Shown here piece after piece: positions 11,321 to 25,148 of a DNA stretch of 64,000 bases (position 1 is its first letter; the number at the start of each line of letters is the position of its first letter). Below the pieces are notes generated by a model. It was not told the origin of the DNA and did no database searches. It saw only the letters and a list, made by a program, of their open reading frames with translations. The stretch is from Prunus persica (Eukaryota > Streptophyta > Magnoliopsida > Rosales > Rosaceae): contig NC_034011.1 of the NCBI RefSeq assembly GCF_000346465.2, forward strand, positions 5,702,534-5,766,533. The letters run 5' to 3'. A program made the position numbers and the translations under genes.

Positions 11321-12021
11321 TGCTCTGTGTTTCGTTTAAGGTTTAGAAGCTTGAAAATGGGTTGAGATGTCATTCTCATGTTTGGTAAAATACTTTCTTA
11401 GGAATCTAATACCTAACATGTGAATACTATACAAACCAAAAATGGGAATATAAATAAAGGTCTTTCCTAGTGATCATTTCCCAGCATTTCCAGATATGGA
11501 AATGATAATCTTCCATTCTTGCCTCTAGGGAAATAGACATGGGATTCATTCCTAAACAATTTATTATGTGTTTAGTTCAAGGTTTAGAAGTTTGAAAATA
11601 TGTATGAAATTGCATTTCCATGTTCGGTATGTGCGTTCTTGGTAACTTTTAATAAATAGAAATAAAGGTCCATTTGGATGGAAAGATTCCAAATCGAAGG
11701 ATTTAGAAGTATAAAATTAAATTGTAATATTAGACTACTACAATTCATTGTATGTCAAGATTTTTGAATAAGAAAGAAATGAAGAAAACAAATGCATTTC
11801 AAATTACTACTTGCATATATGGTTATTTCAAATGTATTACATCTAGTTATTTCAAATACATTGAATCGAATTCTTTCAAGTTTTTTTTTAATAGCAAATT
11901 TAATTTTTTTTTGTAGTCATTTTCATTTCTCAGCGTTTCCAAATACATGAATGTACATCTTTCATTTTCAGTTCATGATATTTTTATTCCCAAGAAGTTG
12001 ATTGTACGAATCAAACGGCTC
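11321..12021. mobile_element. Degenerate Tourist-like element, composite
   Basis: TTA at 11318-11320 and 12022-12024 flank ends that are imperfectly inverted (GCTCTGTGTTTCGTTTAAG and, from the right, GAGCCGTTTGATTCGTAC). A second copy of the left-end phrase (TTCAAGGTTTAGAAG) occurs near 11577, so one relative probably inserted into another. The interior resembles the element at 39350-39660. Confidence 0.5.
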
Positions 12022-12698
12022 TTAGGTGTTAGCAATTTTGAACTCATACAGAATGTTCGTCCCCAGAGCAAAGTATCCGCAATGGGGAACACCCTTGGTG
12101 GAGATTTTGCATGGATTCGAGCAGTCCAAGTCCCGCAAGTCACCACCATAACTTTTTCTTTAAAATAATAATAATTTGAAAATGGCTAAAATCCCAACAC
12201 CCTAGGTTTTTTCTATTATTATAAATTATTTCATTAATAAAAATTGACGCTATTTATCACCTTCCAGCGTAGCAGGGCGGTGTTGGTGAGGGGCAAAATA
12301 TCATAAAGAAATTCCAAATTTTAAACCTCTCTTAGATAGAAAGGGAAAAAAAATGTAATTTGTAGTAAGGAAATTTATAAGGGAAAATTTAGTCTGTTAA
12401 ATCAAAATCTGCCTCTCTCCTGCCCAAATTTGATGTCACATTTGCAACAAGAATATATTTGTAATAATGAATCAACTAGGTTTATTCCATTGGTGTAAAT
12501 TCAATCTAATTCTACAAAATATAGGAACTGAAAACTAAACAGAAGGTAATTTCAATATCTATGAAAAAACTGGGCTTAGAAGAAGTCATAAGCATGCTTA
12601 ATTTTAAAGCAAACTAAGATCCTACCACCAAGACTTCACCAATATTGCTTCTCATCAACCCTATTTGGTCTTCCCATCTGGCGATTAAACCGGAAACA
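12022..12698. other. Spacer at the 3' end of the NTT gene
   Basis: AT-rich sequence holding the minus-strand 3' untranslated region of the NTT gene next to 12698. No other feature is visible. Confidence 0.5.
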
Positions 12699-15600
12699 TT
12701 ATATGTTGCGTGGAGGTCCAGAGGAACCGCTGTCTCCTGCTGTTGGGTTCAGCACTGAATCGCTGGCAAGAGAACCGTTCCCACTTCCCTCTTGAGCCAC
12801 TACTGGGATCTTGACTGCCGCTCTTTCCATCTCCTTCTCGAGCTCTTCTTCCCGTCGCAATGCAGTAAACTGGGTGTCTAGAGACCTGGCTGCTCCCAGC
12901 CATGCAAGAACAATCAGCAGAAGTACACCTCCAAGGTAAGGTGTTGAGTTCGCGAGTGACCCGAAGGTCAAAATCATAAACTGCTGAATCAGAGCACCAC
13001 CAGACTTCCCCAATGGGTTGCAGACAACATCAATGGCTGCCTTTCCTTTGACCTACAGCAAGAAGTTAACAAGGAAAGTAAACACGAAAGGGCTCAAAAT
13101 GAAACTCAAATTAGAAAACTCGAAGTTTTTCCTGATAAACATGATTCCAAGATGACTGAAACCTCTCCATTAAAGAGGTCCCTAATTAAAATCTCCCTAA
13201 ACTATTGGCTAAGCCAAAATCTAAAGCACTGAGTTGTGAGTATGAGTCCAAACCTTGGTGTCCTCATCCAAGGGAATGTATGCCATTTCTTTGCATGGAT
13301 CAAACAAGCTGTACTTGGCACTCTTGCTGAAAATGTTTTGCAAAGCACCCACATATACAGCTGCAAGAAGTGGAGTCATCCCAAGGCTTGTAATAGCAGG
13401 TGAAAGTGGACCCCCAAACAAGATCAGAGAGAAGAAACCGACTCCAGTCAGAAGTAGAACTGTAGGTGTGATCTTCGCAGCAACTCCCCATCCATATTTT
13501 TCAAATATAACTTGACTGAGTAACATCATTGTGAAAGTTGCTATTCCAGTGGCAGTTGAGAAGTCACCCATAAAAGAAGAGTACTCATTCGGGCTTGGAA
13601 ACTGCACAACTCACAGTGGAACAAGAAGAGTGAGGATTATCAATTAGTAATTCATAATATAGGCAAGATTAAGACACCCAGCTAAGGCATACCTGAGCTT
13701 TGAGCTTTGATTTCCATGTAACCTCCACGAGGTTGATGCTAATACCATATGCAACCACCAAAGTGGCAAGATCTCTGATGTATCTTGAAGACACCAAAAA
13801 TTTCAAGCTCTCCATTGTCCCCATTTTGGGCTTCTCCTGCAAAGTAAATAGAAGTTAAAAAAGATGCCATCCATCATATTAACTAAAGTTCATAATTTTG
13901 TGATAAACTGGAAATCACAGGCTTTCTTCAATATATATGACCAGTGACCAACATAGCTTTCAAGCATTGCGAATTCATTTCAGCACCCTGTTAACCAAAC
14001 TTAAGAGAATACAAAATTGGCCAATTATAAAAATATTGCTATGGAATTCAGGTCGCTTCAACAATGACCAGTGATCAGTGACCACAATAAGAGAGTAAAC
14101 AAAATTATGTTATTTTTTCAACTTCCCAGCAACATATTAACAGATGGTGCCATGATAAGAAGTAATGCAGATAAACAGAACAGACTAATATGAATAGAAG
14201 GGACCAAAATTGAACAGATTCAGGCAGCCAACGTATCAACACAATTCAAATATGATTAACACGATAGTCTTGCTGCGGAAGATTACCTTCTTCTTCTTGC
14301 TGCGGGTGGGAAGAGGAACATAATTGTTTACCCACCAGTACAGGAAACAGATTGTGAACCCCATCAACACAACAATGCTCATCATCCCCTTTAAGGACAG
14401 GGCCCAACCATCAACTCCAGGACCCAAATTTTTCCTCAAATTAGAGAAATACTTCACTGTCCTGCCTGAGAAAATAAGAGCAACATTCGCTCCCAGTCCG
14501 AAAAGGGGGTAGAATCTTTTTGCTTCGTCTACGGTAGTTATCTGCATAAAATCCATGCAACATTATTTATTTAAGTTCCAGTCACTAACATTAGGGCGAA
14601 GACCTTAAATTCAGACGAATGAAAACTTCAAAGATCATTTCTTGTATTCTATAAGAGTCCATATCTTGGTATATGATACTACTCAACTGGGGTCATTACA
14701 AATAGCCAAAGTTAATCCTTGTCCAGTCTGCTGTGGCAAACAGAAGAGAAAACCATCTAAAAAGAGAGATCAATTTTTTCCTGTTTAATTAATAAGGATA
14801 GAACAGAGCACCATTCACAATCAGATAACTGAAAAAAAATCAAGCCTCCAATTCCAATCTCAAAACATATTTCACTTCCATTTTTGATAAACTGGCACAG
14901 TATACAGACATATATAGGTTTTAAATAATTCCTCATTTTTAAACATATCTATAAAACAAACAACATATGTACCAACCATGTTAAGAAACTGAGACTGGAA
15001 AAAATGATAACCAATCCAGAAAACGTGTATGGGTACACAAGCAATCAAATCATGAAATAAACATCAACTCATCTTTAAAATTATATTCCTGATTGGCAGG
15101 CAAGCAATCAAATCCCGATTATGCAGACATGAATCACATGACAAGGAAATTACCTGATTGGCAAACCCCCAGAAAAGCACAGAAACCACCACACTCCCCC
15201 ACAATTCAGCCATGACATAGAACAAACAAAAGCTCCATATCCTCAAGATTGCGAGTGGACCAAGGAACCTTGGGCCAAGAGTGTTGAGCAGGCTATCAGC
15301 AAGCGCTTCTGGGTGGATATAATTGCTGAGAGGATACAAGACAAATCCAAATGCCCCGAAAAAGGCGATAAATGGAAGCATAACAGTGTAGAAGAGAGCC
15401 TTCTTAGACAAAACATTAGACAATTTTGTGTACAAGAGCATGAAGCCAACAGCCATAGGAAGGTTCACCCAGGTCTTTAAAAATGGTATAATCTCTGCAC
15501 TACTCCCTTTAGCTGTTACAACCAACACATCCTTTGTGTCCCTGAGGATTGTGTAATTGAACAAGATACAAAAGAACATCAACCCAAGCGGAACAATCTT

Positions 15601-15915
15601 CTTGAGGGTTACAGCCTCAATACCAAAGAACTTGGGCTTCTCAGTTTCCCCGAATGCTGGCTGCCCATCAGCAGCAGCAGCAGCAGCTTCAGCCCTGCAG
15701 ATGAACAAGTTCCTCTCTTTTGTGCCAAACCCATGAGTCTTTGAGATAAAGCCTTGAAATTTCTGTAACCCATTTGACGACAAAGATAACCCAGTTGGGG
15801 TTTTGGGTTTTGTGGAGAAAGATCTTTGCTTTAAGCCCAGAGATGGTTGAAACACTCTGGTCTTGGGGTTTAAAGGCAGGGAGAGAAGCCCTTTGGTCTG
15901 CAAAACAGCATCCAT
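12699..15915 (-). CDS. NTT: Plastid ATP/ADP carrier (nucleotide transporter, NTT)
   Basis: Five phase-0 exons, 15915-15154, 14541-14287, 13836-13693, 13601-13254 and 13052-12699, code for 620 residues, close to the usual length for plant NTT. Family members exchange cytosolic ATP for stromal ADP plus phosphate across the inner envelope and feed heterotrophic or night-time plastids. Seen here: a Ser/Thr/Lys-rich transit peptide ending near RAEAAAAAADG (about residues 75-85), then twelve likely membrane helices. Conserved NTT stretches include FNYTILRDTKDVL, YPLFGLGANVALIFSG, KFLVSSRYIRDLATLVVAYG, EVTWKSKLKAQFPSPNEYSSFMGDF and KAAIDVVCNPLGKSGG. The tail is hydrophilic. The ATG at 15915 is preferred: the upstream extension has no ATG in frame. 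Arabidopsis has two copies, NTT1 (At1g80300) and NTT2 (At1g15500); linkage to ECB2 and the hydrolase favours the NTT2 locus. Confidence 0.95.
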
Positions 15916-16068
15916 GTCTCCCTTAGGTCCCTTCAAGAAAATCCAGAAGTAGGTTTTTTCAAGAGAAGAACATGAAGAGAGACACAGATAAGGGAAGTGA
16001 GGAAGATAAGGTGGCTGAAGAAAAAAGATTTGATTTTCAGAGAGAGTGTAAAGGGTGGATACAAATAT

Positions 16069-16077
16069 CTATTTATA
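16069..16077 (-). promoter_or_regulatory. TATA box of the NTT gene
   Basis: The minus strand reads TATAAATAG 154 bp upstream of the NTT ATG. This allows a leader of roughly 120 bases. The downstream leader carries CT-rich tracts, common in plant leaders. Confidence 0.55.
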
Positions 16078-16175
16078 CCAAATGAAGAAACAAACCAAAC
16101 AGCCCCTCTCAAAGGTTGAGAAAGGAAAAACAAAAATTCTAGAGATTTTTTTTCCCAGCCTGAAATGTTAATCAA

Positions 16176-18137
16176 AAAAGGGTTTCAGAAAGTGCAGAGC
16201 TTAATTTCTCTCAATCTGTTCCTAACCCACAAAACAAATACTCCATCTGTTAACAAGATGACAAGTTTTTTTTTTCTAAACACAATTTAACACAAAAGGA
16301 AGTGAAACTGTGACCAGAGGCAAATACGGAAAATGGACGGGTCAGAGACAGTCGGGCAGTTGAAAAAGCATCCCACAAGACAAGTTAGCCAAAGAATGAT
16401 TCCTGTGCAAGTACATTGACCAAAATGCACCTGCTTTGTAAGACGACCAAAGCGCCCTTGAGTTAGGCCAAAACTGAAACAGAAAAAACCCTTGAGATAT
16501 TTTTCACTTTTTGATACTTTAGAGGCCTCTGAAAGTTACATGTGGGGTTATAAATTTGTGGGATGTGAAATCATTCATTGATGATGTGTGCTTCCGCCGT
16601 CCGTTCCTCCTAGGGTTGGCTCTTGGCTTGAATCTTCTGGAGTAGTGGTTTTTAAAATTGGAGCCATAAATTATATTTTAATTCATCAACTCTATTATAA
16701 AAAAAATGGTTGTTTACACCCAAGATGAAGATATTTTAATTATAATAATAGATTTGCATGACCTATGTGCATGTAGGTATTTGCTATTTGTCGGAATTTC
16801 TTTGCACTCTATCGCTATTTGTAGAGGTACATTTGTGAACTTAACATTGGCAGTTGAGTTATCCGTATCTTTGTACTTTATGATTATTTGTGGAGGTACA
16901 CTTGTGCGCCTAATGTTAATGATGGAGTCCTCCGTATTTGGATTAACTCTTTGTGGTTACTACACTTTCGTATTTGTAACAACCTCTCTCCGTTTAGTTG
17001 AAGGAAAATAACTCAAAATTTAGCTAAAAGTCGGAAATTTAAATAGAGAAATTGACAATTCCCTCGTTTGGTAACTTAAGCACAGAATTTATTAAATGAT
17101 CTCAATTTTTCAAGTATAATTTCCACCAAAATAGGTGTCATTTCATAATTTTTATAGTGTCATTTACAAAATTCAACATACATAAATCTAAACACTAAAA
17201 TTATCAATTGCCAGAAATTGAAATGAGGAAATATAAATTACGTCATTTTAGAATTATATGTAATTTTCAATTCTTTCATCCAAACGAAAGGAGTGGTTAT
17301 CTGTATTTGTATCGGCTCTTGTGGCTAACGGCCTTTATGCTTGAAATATAAATGCAATATATTGTCTTTGTCTCAAAAAAAAAGTATTTTCTATAATAAA
17401 ATTTAATTGATATTATTTAGCAAAACGGGCACTCTGCGATTTGGGTCGAGTTACCCAAATCGCTAATTGCCTCGAATATTGTTGAACGGTAAGTTGGTTA
17501 GTCTACTAGATGAAGGATGAAGAAAATTAGGACTTCAATCAAGAATAATGTTAGAAGAATCGCATATCTAATAAAAGTGGAGCCTACCAACATGCGGATC
17601 TCATTTCTATCAAATATGCACTCTACAATGTGAAACATATAGTTTGATAATTGATTGAATGACATATTGTTGGCAGTATGAGTGACCGATGTATAAAAAC
17701 TTAGCTTTACAACACAGTTTTTTAAAAATTTATATTCACTGTTTATATAAAAATTGTTTGGAATAATTTTATATTCAATGTTTAACCATAAAACTTGTTA
17801 TGGGAAAATTTTATATTCACTGTTTAGTAAAAGAGATGAGTACATTGAATTTCTTGATTCCATGCATCATGCTTATAATCCAATTAAATATATCTATATC
17901 TGACCTTTCTATCCTATTTAAGGCCGCGTTACACTTAGTATATATATATTCAATTATTTATTTATTTTAATTATAATAAACTCAAAAGAATTTCATTTTT
18001 TTCCTAAGAGAACTCAATTTCAATTTAAAATATTGATTGTATTACCACTACTGATTATACATGTCTCCTTCTGTTTTATTTACCACTACTCAATCTTCAG
18101 GCGTGATATCTTCCTAGTCCACCAGTCTTGAATTTTT
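16176..18137. other. Gene-free AT-rich region, unexplained
   Basis: Upstream of NTT. Near 16815-16990 there is a loose internal duplication (phrases GAGGTACATTTGTG and GAGGTACACTTGTG about 78 bp apart). A plus-strand frame of 101 codons crosses it but resembles no protein I know. A-runs near 17377 could be a retroelement tail. The rest has no clear borders. Confidence 0.4.
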
Positions 18138-18360
18138 ATTTTAGTCCACCAGTCTTGAATTTGACAAATTTGGTCAATTTTGCCTAATTAGATGCTAATT
18201 TATTTCTATGTGTGAGTCACGTGTGTGCGTTAAAGGCAAAAATAGAAGGAAATTGTCAAAATGACTAACATAGGAAACACGTGAGCAAAATTGACCAATT
18301 GAAAAACGCGTGGATCAAATTGAAAATCCGAACTAACCACAAGGATTAACCCTTAACCTG
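18138..18360. mobile_element. Possible foldback element
   Basis: The phrase GGTCAATTTTGCC on the left faces GAGCAAAATTGACC on the right, with ACGTGT/ACACGT motifs near the middle. The overall look is of a degenerate inverted-repeat MITE. I found no convincing target duplication. Confidence 0.3.
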
Positions 18361-18558
18361 ATTCTTAGCATCCACTTGATAGCTAGAAGCCTATCAAGGT
18401 TTTGAACACACGGGTCATTATCGTCAGTCGAATCATACAATTTCTTTTTCAAAAAAATAGTTTAGTCCAAATCACACACCACCAACAGTCAAATTTCATT
18501 ATATTTTTGCTTTCCGGCAACTGTTCTGCTAGCTTAAGAGAGTCGTGTGTGTTTCTTG

Positions 18559-18694
18559 CAAGATTCTGATTTGAAACAAGTATATGTGTGCATATTCAAC
18601 CTCAATATGCTCATGCAAGGCTTACGGATTCTTCATGTATAACACGTCTTTCGTGAAACAAGATTCTGATTTGAAACAAGTATATGTGTGCATA
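18559..18694. repeat. 36-bp direct repeat with exact 100-bp spacing
   Basis: The same 36 bases, starting CAAGATTCTGATTTG and ending GTGCATA, occur at 18559-18594 and 18659-18694. This is a local duplication of about 100 bp whose second half has diverged. Confidence 0.85.
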
Positions 18695-18742
18695 ATATTT
18701 GTATTTAGTATGCTAATTTTATGCTTTACATCTCCTTAAAGC

Positions 18743-18768
18743 TAATATATATATATATATATATATAG
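18743..18768. repeat. (TA)n microsatellite
   Basis: A run of alternating T and A of about 25 bases, in gene-free DNA. Confidence 0.9.
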
Positions 18769-19548
18769 TTCCCTTTTATTAAGAGATCTCTCAAATAATT
18801 TTATTTGAGGGACACCATTTAGGACCAGCAACAAATTTTTTTTCAACGATCCGAACCATCTATATTTTAAGTCTACATTCATAGATTATCCCTGCAAAAA
18901 ATCAGACAAATCGAAAACCCTTTCAACATCTAATTGTGTCATACAAAATTATTAAATACGGTGCTTCAAGAAAGTACTCAAATTTCAATAATTTAATTGA
19001 GTGATCAAATGCTATCGGATTCAAGTGATTTTTTTTTTTTTGTAGATATGATATTTGAATGAATATCTATAAAATATACGGTTTGGATTAGTGAAATACA
19101 ATGCATAGTAAACCCTGCAAGGATGTCTGAATCCCTTAACTGAAGCTCTCTAATATTTATATATGATCGCAAGAATATGAAGAATCTTAAGGAATCCTGA
19201 TTGTATTTTTGTTTCTTGGTCCTAAAAAAAGTTCAACTTGGTCACGTTTATGCTGAAATTCCACATTTTTTTCATACCAAATGAATGGGCACACATAAAG
19301 ACAATGAAGTTGTGAGGTAGCTGCACGTTTGCACCAACAAGAGCACCTACTTATTCACACACATACTGTAAGCAATTTTAAGGGACCAAAACTCAATCGC
19401 TGTAAAGTACAGTTTGCACCAACAGGGCACTCTCATCTCTATGCTTTTGCTTGCTCTCCCTGTTCCAAAGAAGGGACAAATTAAACCCACTGATTAAGAG
19501 CATCAGATATACTCGGAATGTTTTGAAGCTTGTTAGTGTATATAAGGG

Positions 19549-19656
19549 AGATGATTTTGGTACTTCAAAAGGTCATCTTTCACGATTGTCTACGCTCATA
19601 CAGATAAAGAGCGTGTAAACTTATTTAAGGTTATATTTGAAGTACCAAAGTCATTA
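19549..19656. mobile_element. Small inverted-repeat MITE
   Basis: GATTTTGGTACTTCAAAA on the left is mirrored by TTTGAAGTACCAAAGTC on the right, around an unrelated core of about 60 bp. Target duplication is not clear. It could be a relative of the GAGTAATG-type foldback element at 50165. Confidence 0.45.
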
Positions 19657-20514
19657 CTCCATACATAATTATGACGTAAAATAATCTCAGATTCAGATTC
19701 CATGACGAATAGTGTAATCTCAAATTCAAAAACCTGTAGTTGTTGCCATATTTTTACCTAGTGCTTATGCGTATCAGCACATGTATATTATATATAATTG
19801 AAATTGAACGGCCCAAAACAATTTCTACACGAGACATAATATTTTTGCAAATCCCATATTTTAACATTATCTTGATATAAAGCAGCAGTCAGCACCCCCA
19901 ACTTTGCACTGGAAGGTCCAAAATTATAAAAACTTTATTAAAGAGAGAGCATGAGCAATCATGCCACGAGACACATAGTATCACTCACATGTATATTATT
20001 ATTTTATTATGGTGTTGAAAGCCACAAGCCAGCGAGGCTTGCCACCATGCCCAAACAACTTGCTCCATTGCAATGGGTGGGTCCCAGCAGGTTCAACTTG
20101 CGGTGGACGGGCGCAAGTTTAATGTGGGGTCCATAATGATCGGCGGTGATTGGGTGAAAGGTTTGGTCACGTGGCGAAAAGGGTTTAGACGGACCATACC
20201 ACCTACCTCGACAGGTGAAGGCGCGCAGTCCAACACGTAATCTCCCCGTATTTTGTTGAGAGACACGTCATTGTATCTTTCATACACAAGTGAATAAGTT
20301 AATACGAAAGGACTTTTTTGGCCTTTGTAGGATGGGGATAGATATTACAATTGAGATTAGATTCGGCCCATGGGCCAATCTATTTAGCCCGTTTTGGGAG
20401 GCTCCATTCCATGGCCCATGACCCTTGCTATTTACTCCGATGCTAATCCGTCGATTATAACAAAATCTCAAATTTGCAAGGGTTTGTAGCTTAAGTAATT
20501 ATAGGCATTGAGTC
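19657..20514. other. Gene-free spacer with a GC-richer patch
   Basis: About 20000-20260 is less AT-rich than its surroundings and contains TCACGTGGC, a G-box/ABRE-like core. No gene model fits it on either strand. It may be an old promoter or transposon remnant. Confidence 0.35.
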
Positions 20515-20675
20515 ATTCTATAGTGAGGACTTTATATATGGCTCTTAAGTCAGGTTATATCTCTTAATCGTGGGATAATGCTAATCAATTTAATTCAACG
20601 GCTAACAAATTTGATCCAACGATAAAGAAATAAGGCCTCACCTAAAAGCCATATATAAGACTCTCACTATAGAAT
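20515..20675. mobile_element. 161-bp MITE with terminal inverted repeats of about 38 bp
   Basis: The left end ATTCTATAGTGAGGACTTTA and the reverse complement of the right end ATTCTATAGTGAGAGTCTTA match closely. The match continues through TATATGGCT. There is no coding potential. The inner palindrome CTATAG makes the exact border and target duplication (TA or other) undecidable by eye. Confidence 0.75.
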
Positions 20676-23600
20676 TCTTGTACACACATTTACCCCTACA
20701 ACTCATGTTAGAAAAAGTTTATGTAGTTCTATGATGAGGTCACCAACAATCTTAAAGTTGACAGACTAATTTTGGTGGAGTCCACCACTATTAGAATGGT
20801 GTTGACTTGTGAACTGTTTTTTTTTTAAAAATTTTAAATTATATAAATTTGTTTAGTGCATGATTTTATTGAACTTTTTATGGGCAATTTTGGAGGCAAA
20901 GATTATATTAGTTTGTAGCTTTGTGCATTATTTTATTCGGATATGTCTGAGTGCGCAACTAGGAGTCTAGGACACTAATTATGTTTGGAGTTGTCAGTTT
21001 TGGCATCACCAACTACCTTACCCTATATGTGACAAATTAACTATGTCAATGTCAATGTAAAGATGGGCTTAGAGCCAATGAAAAACTAGCCAAAAACAAC
21101 CCAGAACATCCCTACATCTAGTGCAGCCCAAATAGTGATGGCAACTAACCCATCAGCAACTAGTTTATGTTTTCTATTACAGAGGAGCTACAACACGTAG
21201 TAAGTTGAGATAATACGATTATAAACTTTAGAAAACACAATTATCAATTTGGCTAAACTCTGGAAAACACAGTTAAAAACTCAATCTACGAGTTCATATT
21301 CAGACGTGTGGATTTCTCATCTCGCCTTGACTTACGGCCCAAAGCTGGGATAAGAGCGACTAGGCTACATAATCAGCAAAATTGCCATAAGGGTGGATAC
21401 AGCTCATCCCACTTGACATTTGGACCAAACTGGGCCACGAAACCAACCAAGATTTCTGTCTTATTTTAGCAAGCAATCCAAACAATTTGAAAATACTTTA
21501 GCTTCATGACAGAATTTGTTGATCACACAGTTACATTTCCACACACTACGTGAGTGTGGGAGAGATACCCCAAAACTTGTAAATTTAAAGAGTCAAAGTG
21601 CTTTTGTGAATAAAAGTTTGGTCTAGTGGTAACCCATTTCCACTTGGTTAAAGTAAGTCTCAATTTCAAATCCCGCAAATCATATTTTGATGTATAATTC
21701 AGAATTACTATTTCTAAACGGATACGTGTTCAAATTTTTCATAATTTAATCTCGTCCAGCTAGCTATTGATTTAGTGATATTTATCTGATGCAATACTAA
21801 AAGGTGTCCCAAATTTGAATCCCGCATTGATTAACAATTGAAAAAAACAGTAGTTTTGAATTTATAATATCAAAGATGCCATTGTTTCAACAAAAAATTG
21901 ATTATGAGATCCACCAACTCTTCCCTCTCTTGGAATATGCATCTTTCACTTGCTTTGGACTTGTATTATCACCAAAGACACAAATGGCTTAAATCCAGCA
22001 AAGCAATAGTAGCACAAAATTAACCCCCCAACAACGCCATCCTTGTAGACAGAGAAAACCAACTCATTTACTTGTCCTCTTGCAATTTCGGTTACTTCAA
22101 GGGAATTCTTTGTGTCATTGCAACACATCCCTTTTCTTAGATTTCCGAAAAAGAAAGAAAATGACACCAAACCACATGTTTTTTTGTGTGTGGAAGAGGA
22201 TAGAGCTTGTTGGACACCATAAATGTCCTTACTTAATCAAGCTTTATAGCTACATTTAAATTCTGATCTTGATAATGGACGGTGATGCTTTGGGCCCCCA
22301 AGGGAAGCCTCAGCCTTTATTTTTGGGAATCTTTGGAGGTGCAATTAATCCCTAGGTTTCTATATTTTCTACTTGTTCACGATAAGGTGTAGGGGTGAGA
22401 ATCAAGTTAGGTTATGTCATGTTTTTGTTGTTGTTGTTTTTTTTTTCTTTGGGTTAGTTTGTGTGGTGAATTACTAATCAATTCTAACATCACAAGTTTA
22501 ATTTATCGTGTTATATGATTCAATACTAATCCAACTCGTTTATTTGTGTTGAGTTCTTGTTGACCTACATAGATTATGAAGGTTGATATGCATTGTTGGC
22601 CAATTCTTTTTATTATCTTAAGCTTTTCGAGTTAGTAACTGTATAACATTATATGAGAGCATGCCGGACACTAGTTTAACAACGGTATTCCCTAGGAAAA
22701 AATTATTCACTTTTTTTTTTCGTTGTACAGTACTAGTTAAAAGTCTAAAATGAGTTTATCGTGCCAAAATCATTGTTATTGTTATTTGACATAAAAATGA
22801 TATGTTTAATCGTGTTTTATGAAATTCATGTCTAGTACGTCTGATCAACTTATCCTACTATTTTCATGTTTAAATCAAGTTGTTCTATTATGTTGCATTG
22901 AAAATTATTGTGAGAATCGAGTACTTATCACGGTATGTAGAGATGGGTGCTTTACCATGAAAATTATTTGTTAACTACAATTAAGCATTCACACCCATCA
23001 TTTTCTCTTATTTAACTATGATTAGGAGTGTGTTATCGAAACCAACAAGCGTATTCCATGACTTATTCATGGAGTATAAAAATTGACTGTACACTTTTCA
23101 TTTTTCTGACTCATTCTTGTCTTCACATTAAAAAACCTATTACACATACAAAACTCGATCTCAAGTATATTTCTATTGCGCATAAAAGACAACTTCAATA
23201 GGTCATACAAGTTATTTTTTATTTTTGTCTTAAAATGAATGCACGCATAGTTTTTTTTTTTTTTCCTTTTATAAAGAAATTTAAGGAATTATTGCATGTA
23301 TATTTAAATTTCAGCTGCTTATTTAAAAAAAAAAAAAAAGCTTGAAAAACCAGCCCTTTCTCTATGATAATGAAATATATATGTCGACTACAAGGTGTGG
23401 TGTGGTTGGCAAACTGCCACCTCCAGTTAGCGGACTGTCTGGTGCTTCAATGGCATGAATGCATTATGTTGGTTTCACACCTCGTAGTATTTACCTAAAA
23501 AACAAAACAAAGAAAGATATATGTCACATTATTTTGGTTTCACACATCGAATCACAATATTATGCAAAACAAACCATATTCTTTCAACGTTGAAAAAAAA

Positions 23601-25148
23601 TTTAAATTCAAATTCCTTTGCCTTACTGATAAGAAAAGAGAACATTTTATTGTAATAACAAATTTGAAAAACACATCAAATGTGACATAAATATGATGAA
23701 TTAAGGCGATAAAAATATGATATCTCTAAAAATTACTCATTGCATATGTATAGGCATGTAGCAAAACTTATCAATTCAATACATTTTTTTGTTCTTCTTT
23801 ATTTCTTACGATAATAAAGCGGACTACAAAAATATTGAGGAGGCTAATTATCCCATCAAGATCACTTTCAAATATATGTCCCACTAAAATTGAAACTCTT
23901 ATGCATCTAACTGTCATCAATCTTCTAGAATTCAAACTTTCAAATGTAACGGCTACATTGTGACAAAACTGATGACTCTCAAGGCGACGAAATTGACAAA
24001 CAAACGTTTAGGCAGCTAAGCTTAATTATATTATAGTGATAACAAAAATAAAAATAAAAAGTAATGAATTTGAAATATTGCCATTGTTTCCAACTCCCAA
24101 AAAAAAATAAAATAAAAAATAAAAAATTGTAGGAAGTTGGACTTTCTTCCTCCTATAATTTGATCGGGAAAGGTAATATTTTTTTTTATGGGAAGTTATA
24201 ATCAGTGTCAGATCAAAGGGAAAAAATCCAAAGGGGGTAAAGAATACTTGTAACTTTTTCTTGTTTTGTTGTGGGTTTCTTTTCTATTGGGAGTTGGTGG
24301 CTGCAAAAGTCCAGAGAAAGAAGGGACCAGTAAACAGTAAACACAGATTCCTATGGAGGAAGAAGCTGCCTGCATTTTGGATTCTTTACAGTTTACATAG
24401 CCAACAAAGTAGGTGGCAAAATAAAAAACTAACAAAAACAAAAGAAAATAAATGGAGGGTGAGAGGATTTTTTAACACAAGAATTGGGATTCAAATCAAA
24501 CATGCTGTTGGTTTAGAGGATGAAATTAATTATTTGGGGTCCTCCTGTCTAGCTAGTTGCAAAGGAATAATGGTACTAGCTGGTCATTTCATTCCTCATT
24601 TTGATTATTTATTTGAAATGAATACTGAAATTATTTCAATTTCTCATTTCTATGTGAGTTGACTTTGTAAATAAGCGAGGTTCATTAAAGGAAAGTGTCA
24701 CATTATTTAAAATACGAGCTTTGAAAATTATACGTTAATTCTACAATTAGTTCTCAAGAATGAGAAATAAGTAATTGATTATATGTACTTAATATCTTGC
24801 TATTTTCTCAACAGAAAAACAAAAAAAAAAACGTCGGAGGGGATAGTCCAACAGAAGAATCTCATCCTCATTGCAAATCAAATATATAGGTATCTAAGAT
24901 TCTCACGTGTCTATCTAAGTTGTCTACTTCATCCAACTCTCTCTCTCCTTTCAATCTCCAACCAAATATTCAATATTGAAATAATTAACAAACAAATACT
25001 AAAAGAAAGGATTCATCACCTATCCTTTTTGAAGTTAACTTCACCAATTAATCTCCAAGCTTAAGAAAAATATATCAATCATCTTTCTCAAAAAAATAAG
25101 AAATGGTCAGAGGTTGGGAACTTCCAGGCACTTTATGAATATTTGTAT
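20676..25148. other. Long gene-free region
   Basis: Apart from the SINE-like segment at 21614, this is AT-rich DNA with short A/T runs and no open frame I can assign. Several frames of 60-130 codons (for example plus strand 24261-24662) show no recognisable domain or codon pattern. Confidence 0.5.
21614..21690 (+). mobile_element. tRNA-derived SINE-like fragment
   Basis: Contains an A-box-like TGGTCTAGTGGTAA and, about 45 bp on, a B-box-like TTTCAAATCCCGC, the layout of an internal RNA polymerase III promoter. It does not fold as a complete tRNA. A second B-box-like phrase occurs near 21812. Ends and duplications are not clear. Confidence 0.45.

Noticed and set aside
16706..17011. 101-codon plus-strand frame with hydrophobic residues
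   Set aside because: No recognisable domain, no promoter or splice context, and it crosses a loose DNA duplication.
21614..21690. tRNA gene
   Set aside because: A- and B-box-like motifs are present, but no cloverleaf with paired acceptor stem can be drawn; a SINE remnant fits better.
24261..24662. 133-codon plus-strand frame
   Set aside because: No family resemblance, AT-driven composition, no splice or promoter support.
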